Below, one piece after another: positions 54,801-59,113 of a stretch of 64,000 bases of DNA (position 1 is the stretch's first letter; each line of letters opens with the position of its first letter). A program made the position numbers and the translations under genes. The notes under the pieces are model-generated. The model was not told the origin of the DNA. It saw nothing but the letters and a program-made list of their open reading frames with translations, and did not search any database. This DNA comes from Stichopus chloronotus (taxonomy: Eukaryota > Echinodermata > Holothuroidea > Aspidochirotida > Stichopodidae), in contig CM037840.1 of the NCBI GenBank assembly GCA_021234535.1, forward strand, positions 5,218,835-5,282,834, read 5' to 3'.

Positions 54801-57800
54801 TTTAAAGCTTGTTACAATTTCAGAGGTTGAGTCAAATTTAGACACCCCTTACACCCCACATTGTCTCTCCTTAATAGCGTAACCCTTTTTAACCTAAGTG
54901 GATGTTTTAAGGTAATAGCATATCTTCTCTGCTTTTGGATTTGATGATATGTTTTATGGTCTTACAGGGAGGAGCTCTTTCGTCAAGGTCTCAGTAAGCT
55001 AAGAGAGGAAGTGGTCAAAGCTAATGCTTTGGTGAGGGAGGCAAACTTCTTAGCCGAGGAGATGGGTAAACATACTGAATTCAGAGTCACCTTACAAATA
55101 CCAGCATGTAATCTGTCAGCCAACAGACGGGTGAGTTTGAACTGGTCACCATGGAAACACACGCTAGGTCATCTATTGGTACAATAAACAACAGGTGGGT
55201 GGGTTTGAACTGGTCACTATGGAAACACATGCCAGGTCATCCAGTGGTACAATAAACAACAGGTGGGTGGGTTTGAACTGGTCACTATGGAAACACATGC
55301 CAGGTCATCTAGTGGTACAATAGACAAACGGTGGGTGAGTTTGGGTATAGTAAATAACAGGTGGGTGAGTTTGAACTGGTCACTATGGAAACACATGCTA
55401 GGTCATCTAGTGGTGCAATAAACAACAGGTGGGTGGGTTTGAACTGGTCACCATGGAAACACATACCAGGTCATCTAGTGGTACAAGAAACAACAGGTGG
55501 GTGAGTTTGGGCGAGTAATTGTGGAAACAATCACTAGGCCATCTTGTGGTATAATAAAGCACAGATGGGTGACTTTGAACCGGTCACTGTGGAAATAATT
55601 GCCAGCTCATATTGTGGTACAATAAACAACAGATGGGTGAGTTTGAGCTGGTCACCATGGAAACACTTGGTATGTCATCTAGGTACAGGAAACAACAGAT
55701 GGATGAGTTTGGATCAGTTGCCATGGAAACACATGATAGATCATCGAGTGGTAGAATGAACAAACACATGGGTGAGGTTGAAGTGGGCACCCCAGAAAGA
55801 CCTGGGTGGTCATTTAGTGGTACAGAGAACTGGGTTTGAGGGTGGCACCATGGAAACACTTGCTAGATCATCTAGTGATACAATGAATAATAAATTGGTG
55901 AGTTTGAACAGGTTACCATGGAAACAAGTGCCAACTCATCAAATGTCTTACTCTGGAGAAGCAGTGTTCATCATTGTGTTTTGTTTGTCTTTTTCCGTGA
56001 CAGCGTGGTTCCATCGTCAGCGAGCCAGCCATCCAGGTCAACCGGAGGGACCACACCCACCAAATCTGGTCAGTGGAAAAACTGGAAAACAAGATCATTG
56101 ACATGAGGGAAATGTACAATGACCGAAAAGAGAAGGGGTTGCCGATGAAGGTAAAAAAAATAAAATGAAACTCTGAGAGTCTGCCTTTTTTTTCTTCGCC
56201 ATTTATCTGTAGCATTGACCTACTGGTAGTTGGGTTAGGCCGCCGTAATCATCGCGCTTAAAAATTGGTCGCTTGGGCCTGGCAAATTCGTGGGCGTACT
56301 GGGATTGACCACACAGTTGCACCATGCTTGCTATTTTGCCCATGCTATCATAGCTCAGCTAGGAATTGACTTACTAACACAGTGGTACCTTACAGCATGC
56401 AGCATTACATTGATATTCATCACACCATAAGTAGTTTACTTTGTCACAGTGAGTCGCTGAACTGAACCATGTGGTGTCATGCCATTGTGAACGGCAACAA
56501 TGTACATGCTGCTGTGGTGTCGACTGAAAGCCGCAGGGTCAAAATGATTGCGTTTACACAGAGATATTCACAGTTCATGCATTGAACATGTCACACAGTA
56601 GAGGGACTGGGTAAAGAGGAGTTGACTGGGTAGGAGGCGGTGACAGGGAGTGAGGAGATGACTGGGTAAGAGGAGATGATTGGGTGAGAGAAAGTGACTG
56701 TATGAGAGTTAGATGTTGGTATAAATATTTGTAAGTCAGTTGAGCAGCCTGAGCTACAAAAAGACTGCTTTAATGTTGGTGTGCTCCATTGCAAGACAGC
56801 AAATCATATTATTAACCATGACGATAGTAACAAGTGGCAAGTAACGTAAGTGGCATTAAGGTAAGCCCACTAGCCTCTAGCCGAACTGGAGTTTGACCGA
56901 GGTTGACCTAATGGGATTACTTTTAAATGTATGTGTGAAAATAACTAAGTAAGTACAGGCTCTAATGATCCCTTCATCTTCATCACTCTCGAAATTTGTC
57001 AAACTGAATTGAGTTATAATCGAATACTTTTGCATGCTGACTGCACAGAATGGAACATAAATAAACGATGGTGTATCTTGGGATAGAGTTTTGGATTGTA
57101 CCACCTTATTACCTTATTCACCATTTCATGCATTTTGAAAACACTGGAGTTTTGTGTTATGCATTGTATGTATATGAACCCTGCCATTGGAAAGCATTTC
57201 ACGTCCTGACTACACCGAGGGGAATACCAATGTTGAGGAGTGATGCTTGCTGTCGTCCAGGGCGCATTGCCAGCCAGCCACTGTCAGAAGAACTTTTGCC
57301 ATCTGAAGTAGCTGTCAGTCTGATCAATTACCTCAAACTTTGTTGCTCTCATAATCTGACCTTCACCAAAGGTTTCTGCACTTGAAAACTTGGCATTCCA
57401 CTTAATATTATCAAAACAACAAATTAAAAACTAAAAACTGTGTGCAAAGAATTTCTAACTAAGAGATGGGAAACAACAGATCCATTTCAAATAAGTCGTT
57501 AAGTTTAACATCTCTGACTTGTGGCTCTGCTGGATTTTGAAAGAAAATGTAATGTAATTAAGAAAATGCAGAAAATGCAAATTTTCAACAGAATACCACC
57601 TTCTGTTCAATGTTATGGATACCATCAGCTTTACTACCAAACAAAATACTGCCCTCAACTTTGTTTCCCTGCAGTGGCTGACTGTTATTTTCAGCTAAGC
57701 CCGCATTTCTTCTTTTCATATTTCAGGATAAATCCACAATGTGACTGCTTGAATATTCATGTGTACTCCATTAGCTTTTGCATATTCATGTCACTGTCCT

Positions 57801-58532
57801 ACCAGTCAGCAAGTCCTCACATGATATCATACATGTTCATCCCTTCTCGAGAGGAACGTACCCCAACCATCATGGTATATCTGGATATCACGTCATGTTC
57901 CCTCATGCATCAAAGGTCTTCTCGAGACATGAGTGTAGCACATTATGTGTATTTTGTGAGGAACTAGGTGTTCCACTTGCCAGGGTGTTCAAATTTTTCA
58001 AGACTATGGACTAAATTTATGTGACAAACTTAGAACATGTCAGAAAAGGTTTACAAAATTTGAATTTAAATAATTTGCCAGGAATGAACCATAGGTTGGT
58101 ATGAAATCAATAACAGGTACAAGGTGGCTATTTTGCATCCATAAATTATTGTCCCGCCGAACAGATTTTCTGTCCTTGCACCTGGTCACTAAGACCATGG
58201 ATTCATCACAGTCATGACATGTGGGTCTCGGCGACATTGGTATTCCCTTACCGTTTAGCTCCAGGTCTGAGAGTGTGGCTACGGGGTGTGCCTCGTCATA
58301 TTGATTTCATTCATACGTTTTTATTTGGTGTCATTCGTAGAGATACTGTTTTGGTACGCAATAAGATTCTGTGGAGGGTTTGCCTCACACATGCATATAT
58401 ACATTTGCTCATTTGCTTGTAACCCATGGTAATCATCGTCATTATTTTGCTGCCCTCATTATGTCATCCTCTTCTACCCAGGATAAGGATGAAGATGACC
58501 CTTTGCGGAAAATGTCGTTCTTTGAGTCGCAG
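786..58532 (+). CDS. KIF13: Kinesin-3 motor, KIF13A/KIF13B (Khc-73) family; 21 exons, 3' end outside window
   Basis: This is a plus-end-directed microtubule motor of the kinesin-3 class. Family knowledge: KIF13A carries AP-1/mannose-6-phosphate-receptor vesicles and recycling endosomes, and KIF13B (GAKIN) carries DLG1 and PIP3-bearing vesicles. Joined exons (786-846, 7611-7701, 23512-23524, 24210-24267, 29028-29120, 31079-31265, 32400-32484, 33079-33213, 47074-47186, 47620-47731, 48206-48358, 48715-48774, 49373-49483, 49887-50021, 50693-50832, 51507-51622, 52271-52384, 53724-53943, 54968-55130, 56004-56150, 58482-58532) give 786 in-frame codons with GT-AG introns. Seen: P-loop GQTGSGKS (residues 103-110), switch I SSRSH (220-224), switch II DLAGSE (254-259), YADRAKRI neck entry (347-354), FHA domain (about 450-550), and the stalk motif [11 protein letters not shown]. 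The stalk (exons 18-20) separates KIF13 from KIF1 and KIF16B. The start has A at -3 and an in-frame TGA at 714-716. The C-terminal half is absent only because the window ends. Single-copy versus A/B paralogy cannot be judged here. Confidence 0.95.
1648..1659 (+). repeat. C12 homopolymer
   Basis: Twelve consecutive C, the only C run of ten or more noticed on this strand. Its length is probably polymorphic. Confidence 0.9.
2775..2787 (+). repeat. G13 homopolymer
   Basis: Thirteen consecutive G in intron 1. It is one of six G runs of ten or more on the transcribed-sense strand. Confidence 0.9.
3734..3876. mobile_element. AT-rich hAT-like MITE, 143 bp
   Basis: The termini are CAGGGTTGTT on the left and AACAACCCTA on the right, an imperfect inverted repeat. 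The interior is a palindromic series of GATTTAAATC-like words. The flanks GTGCTGAG (3726-3733) and GCTCTGAG (3877-3884) match at 6 of 8 positions, compatible with a decayed 8-bp target duplication of the hAT type. No coding capacity. Superfamily assignment is inference. Confidence 0.65.
4231..4850. mobile_element. TTAA-flanked MITE, Kolobok- or piggyBac-like, 620 bp
   Basis: The ends form a perfect 16-bp inverted repeat, AGGGGAAATCAGGGTT and its complement, directly flanked on both sides by TTAA (4227-4230 and 4851-4854). TTAA target duplications are made by Kolobok and piggyBac transposases; purine-rich AGG termini fit Kolobok better. No transposase ORF lies inside, so it is non-autonomous. 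Perfect termini suggest recent insertion. Confidence 0.85.
5772..6097. mobile_element. hAT-type MITE, 326 bp, with exact 8-bp target duplication
   Basis: The termini TAAGGCTGT and ACAGCCTTA are exact inverted repeats. They are flanked by identical 8-bp copies GCTGACAG at 5764-5771 and 6098-6105. Subterminal regions are rich in ACCGGTTTT/AAAACCGGT words, which can act as transposase-binding repeats in hAT elements. No ORF of note. The TSD length and short TIR are the hAT signature. Confidence 0.88.
7611..7701 (+). CDS. KIF13: KIF13 exon 2: motor, beta-1 region continued
   Basis: Completes Glu21, then encodes residues 22-50 (beginning [18 protein letters not shown]) and two bases of Arg51 (phase 2). 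The pattern matches the KIF13 N-terminal motor, where this segment ends in a variable loop before the FAFD beta strand. Donor GTAGAG at 7702. Confidence 0.95.
8248..8261 (+). repeat. G14 run within purine-rich tract
   Basis: Fourteen G followed by AGGGAGGGGGAGGA. With the GGGAGGGAGG tract near 7895-7920 it is a plausible G-quadruplex former in the transcript. Confidence 0.85.
10919..10955. repeat. Short hairpin, 10-bp perfect arms
   Basis: GGTTGTCCGA (10919-10928) and TCGGACAACC (10946-10955) are exact inverted repeats around a 17-base loop. This may be the core of an old transposon or simply a foldback; no target duplication was found. Confidence 0.5.
11113..11240 (+). repeat. 26-bp minisatellite, about five copies
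   Basis: The unit is AAGGGTGTGCCAAAACACCC plus AGAGGT. Three middle copies are nearly identical and the outer ones carry substitutions. GGGTGT and ACACCC within each unit can pair, so each repeat is a small stem-loop. Confidence 0.88.
13802..13980. mobile_element. Foldback hairpin element with perfect 41-bp arms
   Basis: Positions 13802-13842 and 13940-13980 are exact reverse complements over 41 bp, separated by 97 bp. The right arm ends GAGACAGGTAAGTGAG on the plus strand, containing CAG|GTAAGT, a consensus animal 5' splice site; the left arm has the same on the minus strand. A conserved tail (about 13981-14027) is shared with copies near 22163 and 27966. No transposase is present. The family is unknown to me. 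Confidence 0.8.
18418..18731. mobile_element. MITE-like element, 314 bp
   Basis: Left end AGGCCCTTTTATGCTAGGC and right end GCCTGGTGTTAAAGGGCCT are imperfect inverted repeats of about 19 bp. A second internal GCCTGGTGTGAAAAGG copy sits near 18653. A convincing target duplication is not visible, so the exact boundaries and superfamily (hAT-like termini) are tentative. Confidence 0.55.
20649..20661 (+). repeat. G13 homopolymer
   Basis: Thirteen G followed by AGGGAGAAG, in intron 2. Confidence 0.88.
21676..21751. mobile_element. Half copy of the hairpin element
   Basis: Starts CTTACCTGTCTTAGCACAAA and continues through TGCACTCCCAT to a GTGCTAAGAG..GGTAAC..TTTAACACTGC segment. It matches the reverse complement of the right half of the 13802-13980 element, including its interior. 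The second arm is missing. Confidence 0.7.
22101..22163. mobile_element. Internally deleted copy of the hairpin element
   Basis: A left arm (CCACTTACCTGTCTCCCAC..) and a right terminus (GGGAGACAGGTAAGT) lie only tens of bases apart. The conserved family tail (TTTGTGAAATAACCAAAACAG) follows. It also carries a CAG|GTAAGT donor word. Confidence 0.7.
22585..22645. mobile_element. Left-arm fragment of the hairpin element
   Basis: Contains CTCACTAACGTGTTTCAACA and AATGCACTCCCATTTACC, diverged from the 13802 arm. There is no matching right arm nearby. Confidence 0.6.
23512..23524 (+). CDS. KIF13: KIF13 exon 3: 13-base microexon
   Basis: The bases GAAGTCGTTGAAG complete Arg51 and encode KSLK (residues 52-55). 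They are flanked by a long pyrimidine tract ending CTCTCAG and a GTGATT donor. Exon 2 ends in phase 2 and exon 4 starts in phase 0, so a segment of length 1 mod 3 is required; KIF13 motors have a short basic R-K-x-x-K segment before the FAFD strand, which this supplies exactly. The exon is inferred from phase, splice signals and family alignment rather than transcript data. Confidence 0.85.
23525..24209 (+). other. Intron 3 (685 bp, phase 0)
   Basis: Nothing beyond splice signals was seen. Acceptor TCCTCCCAACAG. Confidence 0.85.
24210..24267 (+). CDS. KIF13: KIF13 exon 4: FAFD strand of motor
   Basis: Residues 56-74, [19 protein letters not shown], plus the first base of Gly75. The FxFDxxF motif is the kinesin beta-2/beta-3 core. 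Donor GTGAGT. Confidence 0.95.
26712..26732 (+). repeat. (AG)n microsatellite
   Basis: About ten AG dinucleotides within a wider purine-rich stretch (about 26690-26830). Confidence 0.9.
27633..27643 (+). repeat. G11 homopolymer
   Basis: Eleven G followed by AAGGAG, in intron 4. Confidence 0.88.
27813..28012. mobile_element. Degenerate full-length copy of the hairpin element
   Basis: The left arm (CACTCACCTGTGTCAAATAC..) and right arm (AGATGGGATTGCATTTTATT..GAGACAGGTACT) are diverged versions of the 13802 arms. The conserved tail (CATTTGTAAATTAAGCAG..) follows. The donor word is mutated to CAGGTACTTT here. Confidence 0.6.
29028..29120 (+). CDS. KIF13: KIF13 exon 5: start of P-loop
   Basis: Completes Gly75, then residues 76-105, ending [12 protein letters not shown], plus one base of Gly106. 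[11 protein letters not shown] is the invariant kinesin strand and P-loop lead-in. The P-loop is split by the intron after GQT. Acceptor TTTTTTTTTCTTTTTCAG, donor GTAAGC. Confidence 0.97.
30379..30500 (+). repeat. Three-copy, 43-45 bp imperfect tandem repeat
   Basis: TATCCACTT(T/C)ATGGTGGTA recurs at 30379, 30424 and 30467, with variable spacers. Confidence 0.8.
30631..30967. mobile_element. MITE of the CAGGGTTC-terminus type, 337 bp
   Basis: Left end CAGAGTTCTCACAG and right end TTGCAGGAACCCTG are imperfect inverted repeats. The interior is a series of AAGTCATGAAAATTT / CCTGGAAAA words. The flanks TTGTAG and TTATAG are near-identical and may be a decayed target duplication. hAT-like by its termini; inference. 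Confidence 0.6.
31079..31265 (+). CDS. KIF13: KIF13 exon 6: P-loop to alpha-2/beta-4
   Basis: Completes Gly106 and encodes residues 107-167, beginning [11 protein letters not shown] (P-loop Lys109, Ser110) and including [19 protein letters not shown], the highly conserved kinesin strand and helix. Ends in phase 2 (GG of Gly168). Donor GTGAGT. Confidence 0.98.
31266..32399 (+). other. Intron 6 (1134 bp, phase 2)
   Basis: Begins with a G-rich stretch including G10 at 31291-31300. No other structure recognised. Confidence 0.88.
31291..31300 (+). repeat. G10 run close to splice donor
   Basis: GGTGGGGGT followed by ten G, starting about 25 bp after the exon 6 donor. Intronic G runs near donors can act as splicing enhancers; that role is inference. 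Confidence 0.8.
32400..32484 (+). CDS. KIF13: KIF13 exon 7: LKVREH segment of motor
   Basis: Completes Gly168 and encodes residues 169-196. [18 protein letters not shown] is the kinesin-3 pattern between beta-5 and alpha-3. Phase 0 end. Donor GTATAT. Confidence 0.97.
32485..33078 (+). other. Intron 7 (594 bp, phase 0)
   Basis: No feature recognised apart from splice signals. Acceptor TTGTGATTTTCAG. Confidence 0.85.
33079..33213 (+). CDS. KIF13: KIF13 exon 8: alpha-3 and switch I
   Basis: Residues 197-241. Contains [12 protein letters not shown] and the switch I motif ESSRSHAVF (SSRSH at 220-224), which contacts the nucleotide gamma-phosphate. Ends LVAD in phase 0 within the surface loop before switch II. 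Donor GTAAGT. Confidence 0.98.
34090..34590 (+). repeat. 42-bp minisatellite, about 12 copies
   Basis: TCCATGACT recurs at about 34212, 34254, 34296, 34338, 34380, 34422, 34462, 34504 and 34546, i.e. every 40-42 bases. The typical unit is GTCCATGACTCTGTTTATCA followed by AGCACAGCATAGTAGAGATA. Because 42 is a multiple of three, several frames stay open across the array; those ORFs are artefacts. Confidence 0.92.
36748..36774 (+). CDS. Candidate 27-base cassette exon of KIF13
   Basis: Nine codons, ICLPGEGGL, preceded by a pyrimidine tract ending CCCCAAAG and followed by GTAAGG. They are in phase 0, like the exon 8/exon 9 junction, so inclusion would insert nine residues into the loop just before switch II (between beta-6 and beta-7). 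Without it the loop already has the normal family length, so it would be optional. No homology supports it. Confidence 0.22.
36930..36949 (+). repeat. A20 homopolymer
   Basis: Twenty A. It could be the tail of a retroposed sequence, but no SINE body or flanking target duplication was recognised upstream. Confidence 0.85.
42387..42418 (+). repeat. Interrupted (GT)n microsatellite
   Basis: GTGTGTGTGT, ATGG, then GTGTGTGTGTGTGTGTG. It lies beside a dispersed repeat segment at 42455-42530. Confidence 0.9.
42455..42530. repeat. Dispersed repeat segment, copy A
   Basis: The stretch GGTTGCCCATATTGAGTAGA, then TGATCCCTATTG and TTTTTGGTG, recurs in diverged form at 44047-44107 in the same orientation. 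The two copies flank the gag fragment. Nature unknown. Confidence 0.6.
42862..42963 (+). repeat. Perfect 51-bp tandem duplication
   Basis: Two adjacent identical 51-bp copies (42862-42912 and 42913-42963), each starting CAGCCTATGGAAGCCAATC. Full identity indicates a recent event. Confidence 0.93.
43379..44025 (+). pseudogene. Decayed gag fragment of a Ty3/Gypsy-like LTR retrotransposon
   Basis: An ORF opens at ATG 43379 with a retrotransposon capsid-like pattern: [12 protein letters not shown] near its start, then after a frameshift around 43585-43600 a [20 protein letters not shown] segment, which is the conserved gag motif of many invertebrate Gypsy-like elements. A TAA interrupts near 43731. 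Later frames resume an RRRVL / RALEIS-like pattern and end at 43990-44022 with the first half of a zinc knuckle (CWKCG), cut off before the later Cys/His. No protease, reverse transcriptase, integrase or LTR was found nearby. It is non-functional, with at least one frameshift, one stop and a truncation. Confidence 0.8.
44047..44107. repeat. Dispersed repeat segment, copy B
   Basis: Diverged direct copy of 42455-42530, starting about 20 bases after the gag fragment ends. Shares ATCCCTATTG and TTTTGGTG blocks. Confidence 0.6.
45905..46595 (+). repeat. Higher-order tandem array rich in TGAGTCA
   Basis: Made of 20-26 bp subunits such as TTAGCAGGTCATGAGTCAC, TTAGCATATCATGAGTCATG and TTAGTAGGTCTTGAGTCAC, arranged in repeating groups. 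I counted 16 exact TGAGTCA or TGACTCA heptamers in the array and one more near 46708. This heptamer is the AP-1 (Fos/Jun) consensus. Whether it is bound is unknown. Confidence 0.9.
47074..47186 (+). CDS. KIF13: KIF13 exon 9: switch II
   Basis: Residues 242-278 plus two bases of Lys279. [18 protein letters not shown] holds switch II (DLAGSE, 254-259), followed by the relay-helix lead REGSNIN. Acceptor TTTTACCCTCAG, donor GTAAGC. Confidence 0.98.
47187..47619 (+). other. Intron 9 (433 bp, phase 2)
   Basis: Nothing beyond a T-rich stretch near 47393 and the splice signals. Confidence 0.85.
47620..47731 (+). CDS. KIF13: KIF13 exon 10: relay helix, K-loop, VPYRDS
   Basis: Completes Lys279 and encodes residues 280-316. 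[14 protein letters not shown] is alpha-4. The following loop 12 carries KKK (298-300), a short version of the kinesin-3 K-loop that binds tubulin tails. [14 protein letters not shown] is the conserved tubulin-contact region. Confidence 0.98.
47732..48205 (+). other. Intron 10 (474 bp, phase 0)
   Basis: No feature recognised. Acceptor CTGAATTGACAG. Confidence 0.85.
48206..48358 (+). CDS. KIF13: KIF13 exon 11: end of motor and neck entry
   Basis: Residues 317-367. [20 protein letters not shown] and [17 protein letters not shown] are the diagnostic kinesin alpha-5/beta-8/alpha-6 motifs. [14 protein letters not shown] is the kinesin-3 neck-linker region. Donor GTAGGT. Confidence 0.98.
48359..48714 (+). 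other. Intron 11 (356 bp, phase 0)
   Basis: Strongly pyrimidine-rich (CT tracts 48500-48640). It stays open in the exon 11 frame for about 280 bases, which is a compositional artefact. Confidence 0.85.
48715..48774 (+). CDS. KIF13: KIF13 exon 12: neck coil
   Basis: Residues 368-387, [20 protein letters not shown], with a heptad pattern. This is the kinesin-3 neck coiled coil, used in dimerisation and autoinhibition. Donor GTGAGA. Confidence 0.97.
48775..49372 (+). other. Intron 12 (598 bp, phase 0)
   Basis: No feature recognised. Acceptor TTCATTCTTCTGCAG. Confidence 0.85.
49373..49483 (+). CDS. KIF13: KIF13 exon 13: coiled coil 1
   Basis: Residues 388-424. [20 protein letters not shown] and [10 protein letters not shown] continue the neck coil. 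E-K-L-I-x-E-x-T-x-x-W-E-E-K-L is a kinesin-3 signature before the FHA domain. Donor GTGCGT. Confidence 0.97.
49484..49886 (+). other. Intron 13 (403 bp, phase 0)
   Basis: No feature recognised. Confidence 0.85.
49887..50021 (+). CDS. KIF13: KIF13 exon 14: coil end and FHA beta-1
   Basis: Residues 425-469. [20 protein letters not shown] is the conserved link to the FHA domain. [20 protein letters not shown] is the first FHA strand of kinesin-3 motors. Confidence 0.97.
50022..50692 (+). other. Intron 14 (671 bp, phase 0)
   Basis: No feature recognised. Acceptor TTTTGATTGACAG. Confidence 0.85.
50693..50832 (+). CDS. KIF13: KIF13 exon 15: FHA core
   Basis: Residues 470-515 plus two bases of Arg516. 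DHTVIGRPD carries the canonical FHA Gly-Arg (475-476). [10 protein letters not shown] supplies the conserved His496, although the Ser usually three residues earlier is Met here. In KIF13B the FHA domain binds centaurin-alpha1 (ADAP1); that partner is inference for this species. Confidence 0.96.
50833..51506 (+). other. Intron 15 (674 bp, phase 2)
   Basis: Contains T-rich tracts near 51030-51050 and an A run near 51200. Acceptor TTTTTTCCTGCTCAG. Confidence 0.85.
51507..51622 (+). CDS. KIF13: KIF13 exon 16: FHA C-terminal half
   Basis: Completes Arg516 and encodes residues 517-554. [20 protein letters not shown] has the FHA Asn-Gly (520-521). [11 protein letters not shown] closes the domain. 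It then exits through CPRPPGV into a linker. Donor GTGAGT. Confidence 0.97.
51623..52270 (+). other. Intron 16 (648 bp, phase 1)
   Basis: No feature recognised apart from a T run near 51870. Confidence 0.85.
52271..52384 (+). CDS. KIF13: KIF13 exon 17: Ser/Thr-Pro linker
   Basis: Completes Gly555 and encodes residues 556-592. [19 protein letters not shown] holds three S/T-P dipeptides. [16 protein letters not shown] aligns with the family's acidic-aromatic segment after the FHA domain. The linker is less conserved than its neighbours. Donor GTAAAA. Confidence 0.94.
52385..53723 (+). other. Intron 17 (1339 bp, phase 1)
   Basis: No feature recognised beyond an A13 run near 53527. Acceptor CCCGTTGTCATGCAG. 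Confidence 0.85.
53724..53943 (+). CDS. KIF13: KIF13 exon 18: coiled coil 2 and stalk start
   Basis: Completes Asp593, encodes residues 594-665 and ends with two bases of Arg666. Contains a strong coiled coil ([28 protein letters not shown]), a PQQQ stretch, then a serine-rich segment ([12 protein letters not shown]). It begins the stalk that binds MAGUK proteins in KIF13B. GC content is clearly higher than in the flanking introns. Donor GTAAGG. Confidence 0.96.
53935..54262 (+). repeat. Minisatellite starting at exon 18 splice donor
   Basis: Composite units of about 83-107 bp contain GGAAGGAGATTACTCGATTG and TACATGTTTCCCCGTGGTAG plus AAGGGCAAACCAGG. The native junction GAGAG|GTAAGGAAGGAGATTA is echoed inside the array as ACGAGAG|GATAGGAAGG (about 54128) and ACGATAG|GTGAGGAAGG (about 54228). 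About three to four copies. Confidence 0.85.
53944..54967 (+). other. Intron 18 (1024 bp, phase 2)
   Basis: Starts with a minisatellite that includes the donor (53935-54262). The remaining 700 bp is plain. Confidence 0.85.
54968..55130 (+). CDS. KIF13: KIF13 exon 19: KIF13 stalk signature
   Basis: Completes Arg666 and encodes residues 667-720. [32 protein letters not shown] and [15 protein letters not shown] are near-diagnostic for KIF13A/KIF13B/Khc-73 and absent from KIF1 and KIF16B. In KIF13B this part belongs to the DLG-binding stalk. Donor CGG|GTGAGT. Confidence 0.97.
55122..55945 (+). repeat. 68-bp minisatellite containing the exon 19 splice donor
   Basis: About 12 units. ACTGGTCAC or variants recur at about 55141, 55209, 55277, 55375, 55443, 55511, 55579, 55647, 55713, 55782, 55848 and 55909, mostly 68 apart. 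Each unit reads GTGAGTTTGAACTGGTCACC, ATGGAAACACATGC, CAGGTCATCTAGTGGTACAA, TAAACAACAGATGG. The last nine exon bases plus donor (AACAGACGG|GTGAGTTTG) form the first unit junction. Confidence 0.93.
55131..56003 (+). other. Intron 19 (873 bp, phase 0), nearly all minisatellite
   Basis: About 815 of 873 bases belong to the 68-bp array listed separately. Only the last 60 bases, with the acceptor TTTTTCCGTGACAG, are unique. Confidence 0.9.
56004..56150 (+). CDS. KIF13: KIF13 exon 20: stalk, SEPAIQV / EKLENK segment
   Basis: Residues 721-769. [16 protein letters not shown] and [17 protein letters not shown] match the KIF13 stalk closely. Ends KEKGLPMK in phase 0. Donor GTAAAA. Confidence 0.97.
56151..58481 (+). 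other. Intron 20 (2331 bp, phase 0)
   Basis: A short GTGACTGGGTAAGAGGAG-like imperfect repeat lies near 56600-56700. Open frames at 57521-57967 match no family I know and lack splice support. Confidence 0.8.
58482..58532 (+). CDS. KIF13: KIF13 exon 21: last recognised exon in window
   Basis: Residues 770-786, [17 protein letters not shown], in phase 0 at both ends. The acidic run followed by DP..FFE.Q resembles the DPFYEAQ segment that precedes the ENHNLIGVAN domain in KIF13, whose exon was not found before 64000. Being short and phase 0-0 it could be alternatively spliced. Acceptor CTTCTACCCAG, donor GTGAAT. Confidence 0.85.
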
Positions 58533-59068
58533 GTGAATAGTTTTGTCTCAGATCTTTCATTGAGGTGGTTTCTCTTCTTTTTTATTTTCATTTTGTTTTT
58601 ACCTCCATTTTATTTTTATTCATAATTTGCAATGTTCTCATCTTGTTTTCTTATCTATTGAGATATTTGTATCTGTCTCATTATTAAATTCTCCATGTTG
58701 GACAAGAAATTTCATATCAATCTCTAGCCCTGTGCTGAATTTTCCTCCAGCAGTTCGAAGAATACGCTAAATTTGTCCTCAACGATGTTTTACCTCAGTG
58801 TCTTGTTGCACCGTGAACATAAATTGGTGCTTGTCATTGTCCTACAGCACTTTTGTTTAACAGCAACAAGAGCTTGTCTCAAGATAACGAACCAAAAAAT
58901 AAAATTTTTGCTTTTGATAATAGCCATAAGGAACAAATCCGCTTGTTCCCTGTAACAAACCTATTCCTTGCCACAAAACTTAATCAATCCTTTGCCTGTT
59001 GTATTTATGGTCTCTGAAGTCGACAGCAATTTAACTCTCTCACCTCGTTGACAATCTTCAACACACAG

Positions 59069-59113
59069 GAATCGTTGGCCTCGCCTTCCTGGCTGTTTCC
59101 GTTAAAACTGAAG
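59069..59113 (+). CDS. Candidate 45-base cassette exon of KIF13
   Basis: Fifteen codons, ESLASPSWLFPLKLK, phase 0-0, flanked by CAACACACAG and GTGACT. Frame-compatible with exon 21. The pyrimidine tract is modest and there is no family homology, so this is tentative. Confidence 0.3.

Noticed and set aside
57741..57755. Possible exon after TTTCAG near 57727
   Set aside because: The phase 0 frame reaches TGA after four codons and no donor follows.
57521..57967. 148-codon ORF in intron 20
   Set aside because: No family resemblance; low-complexity aromatic composition typical of AT-rich introns.
58749..58793. Possible exon QFEEYAKFVLNDVLP after CCTCCAG
   Set aside because: No convincing donor at the right phase, and no homology.
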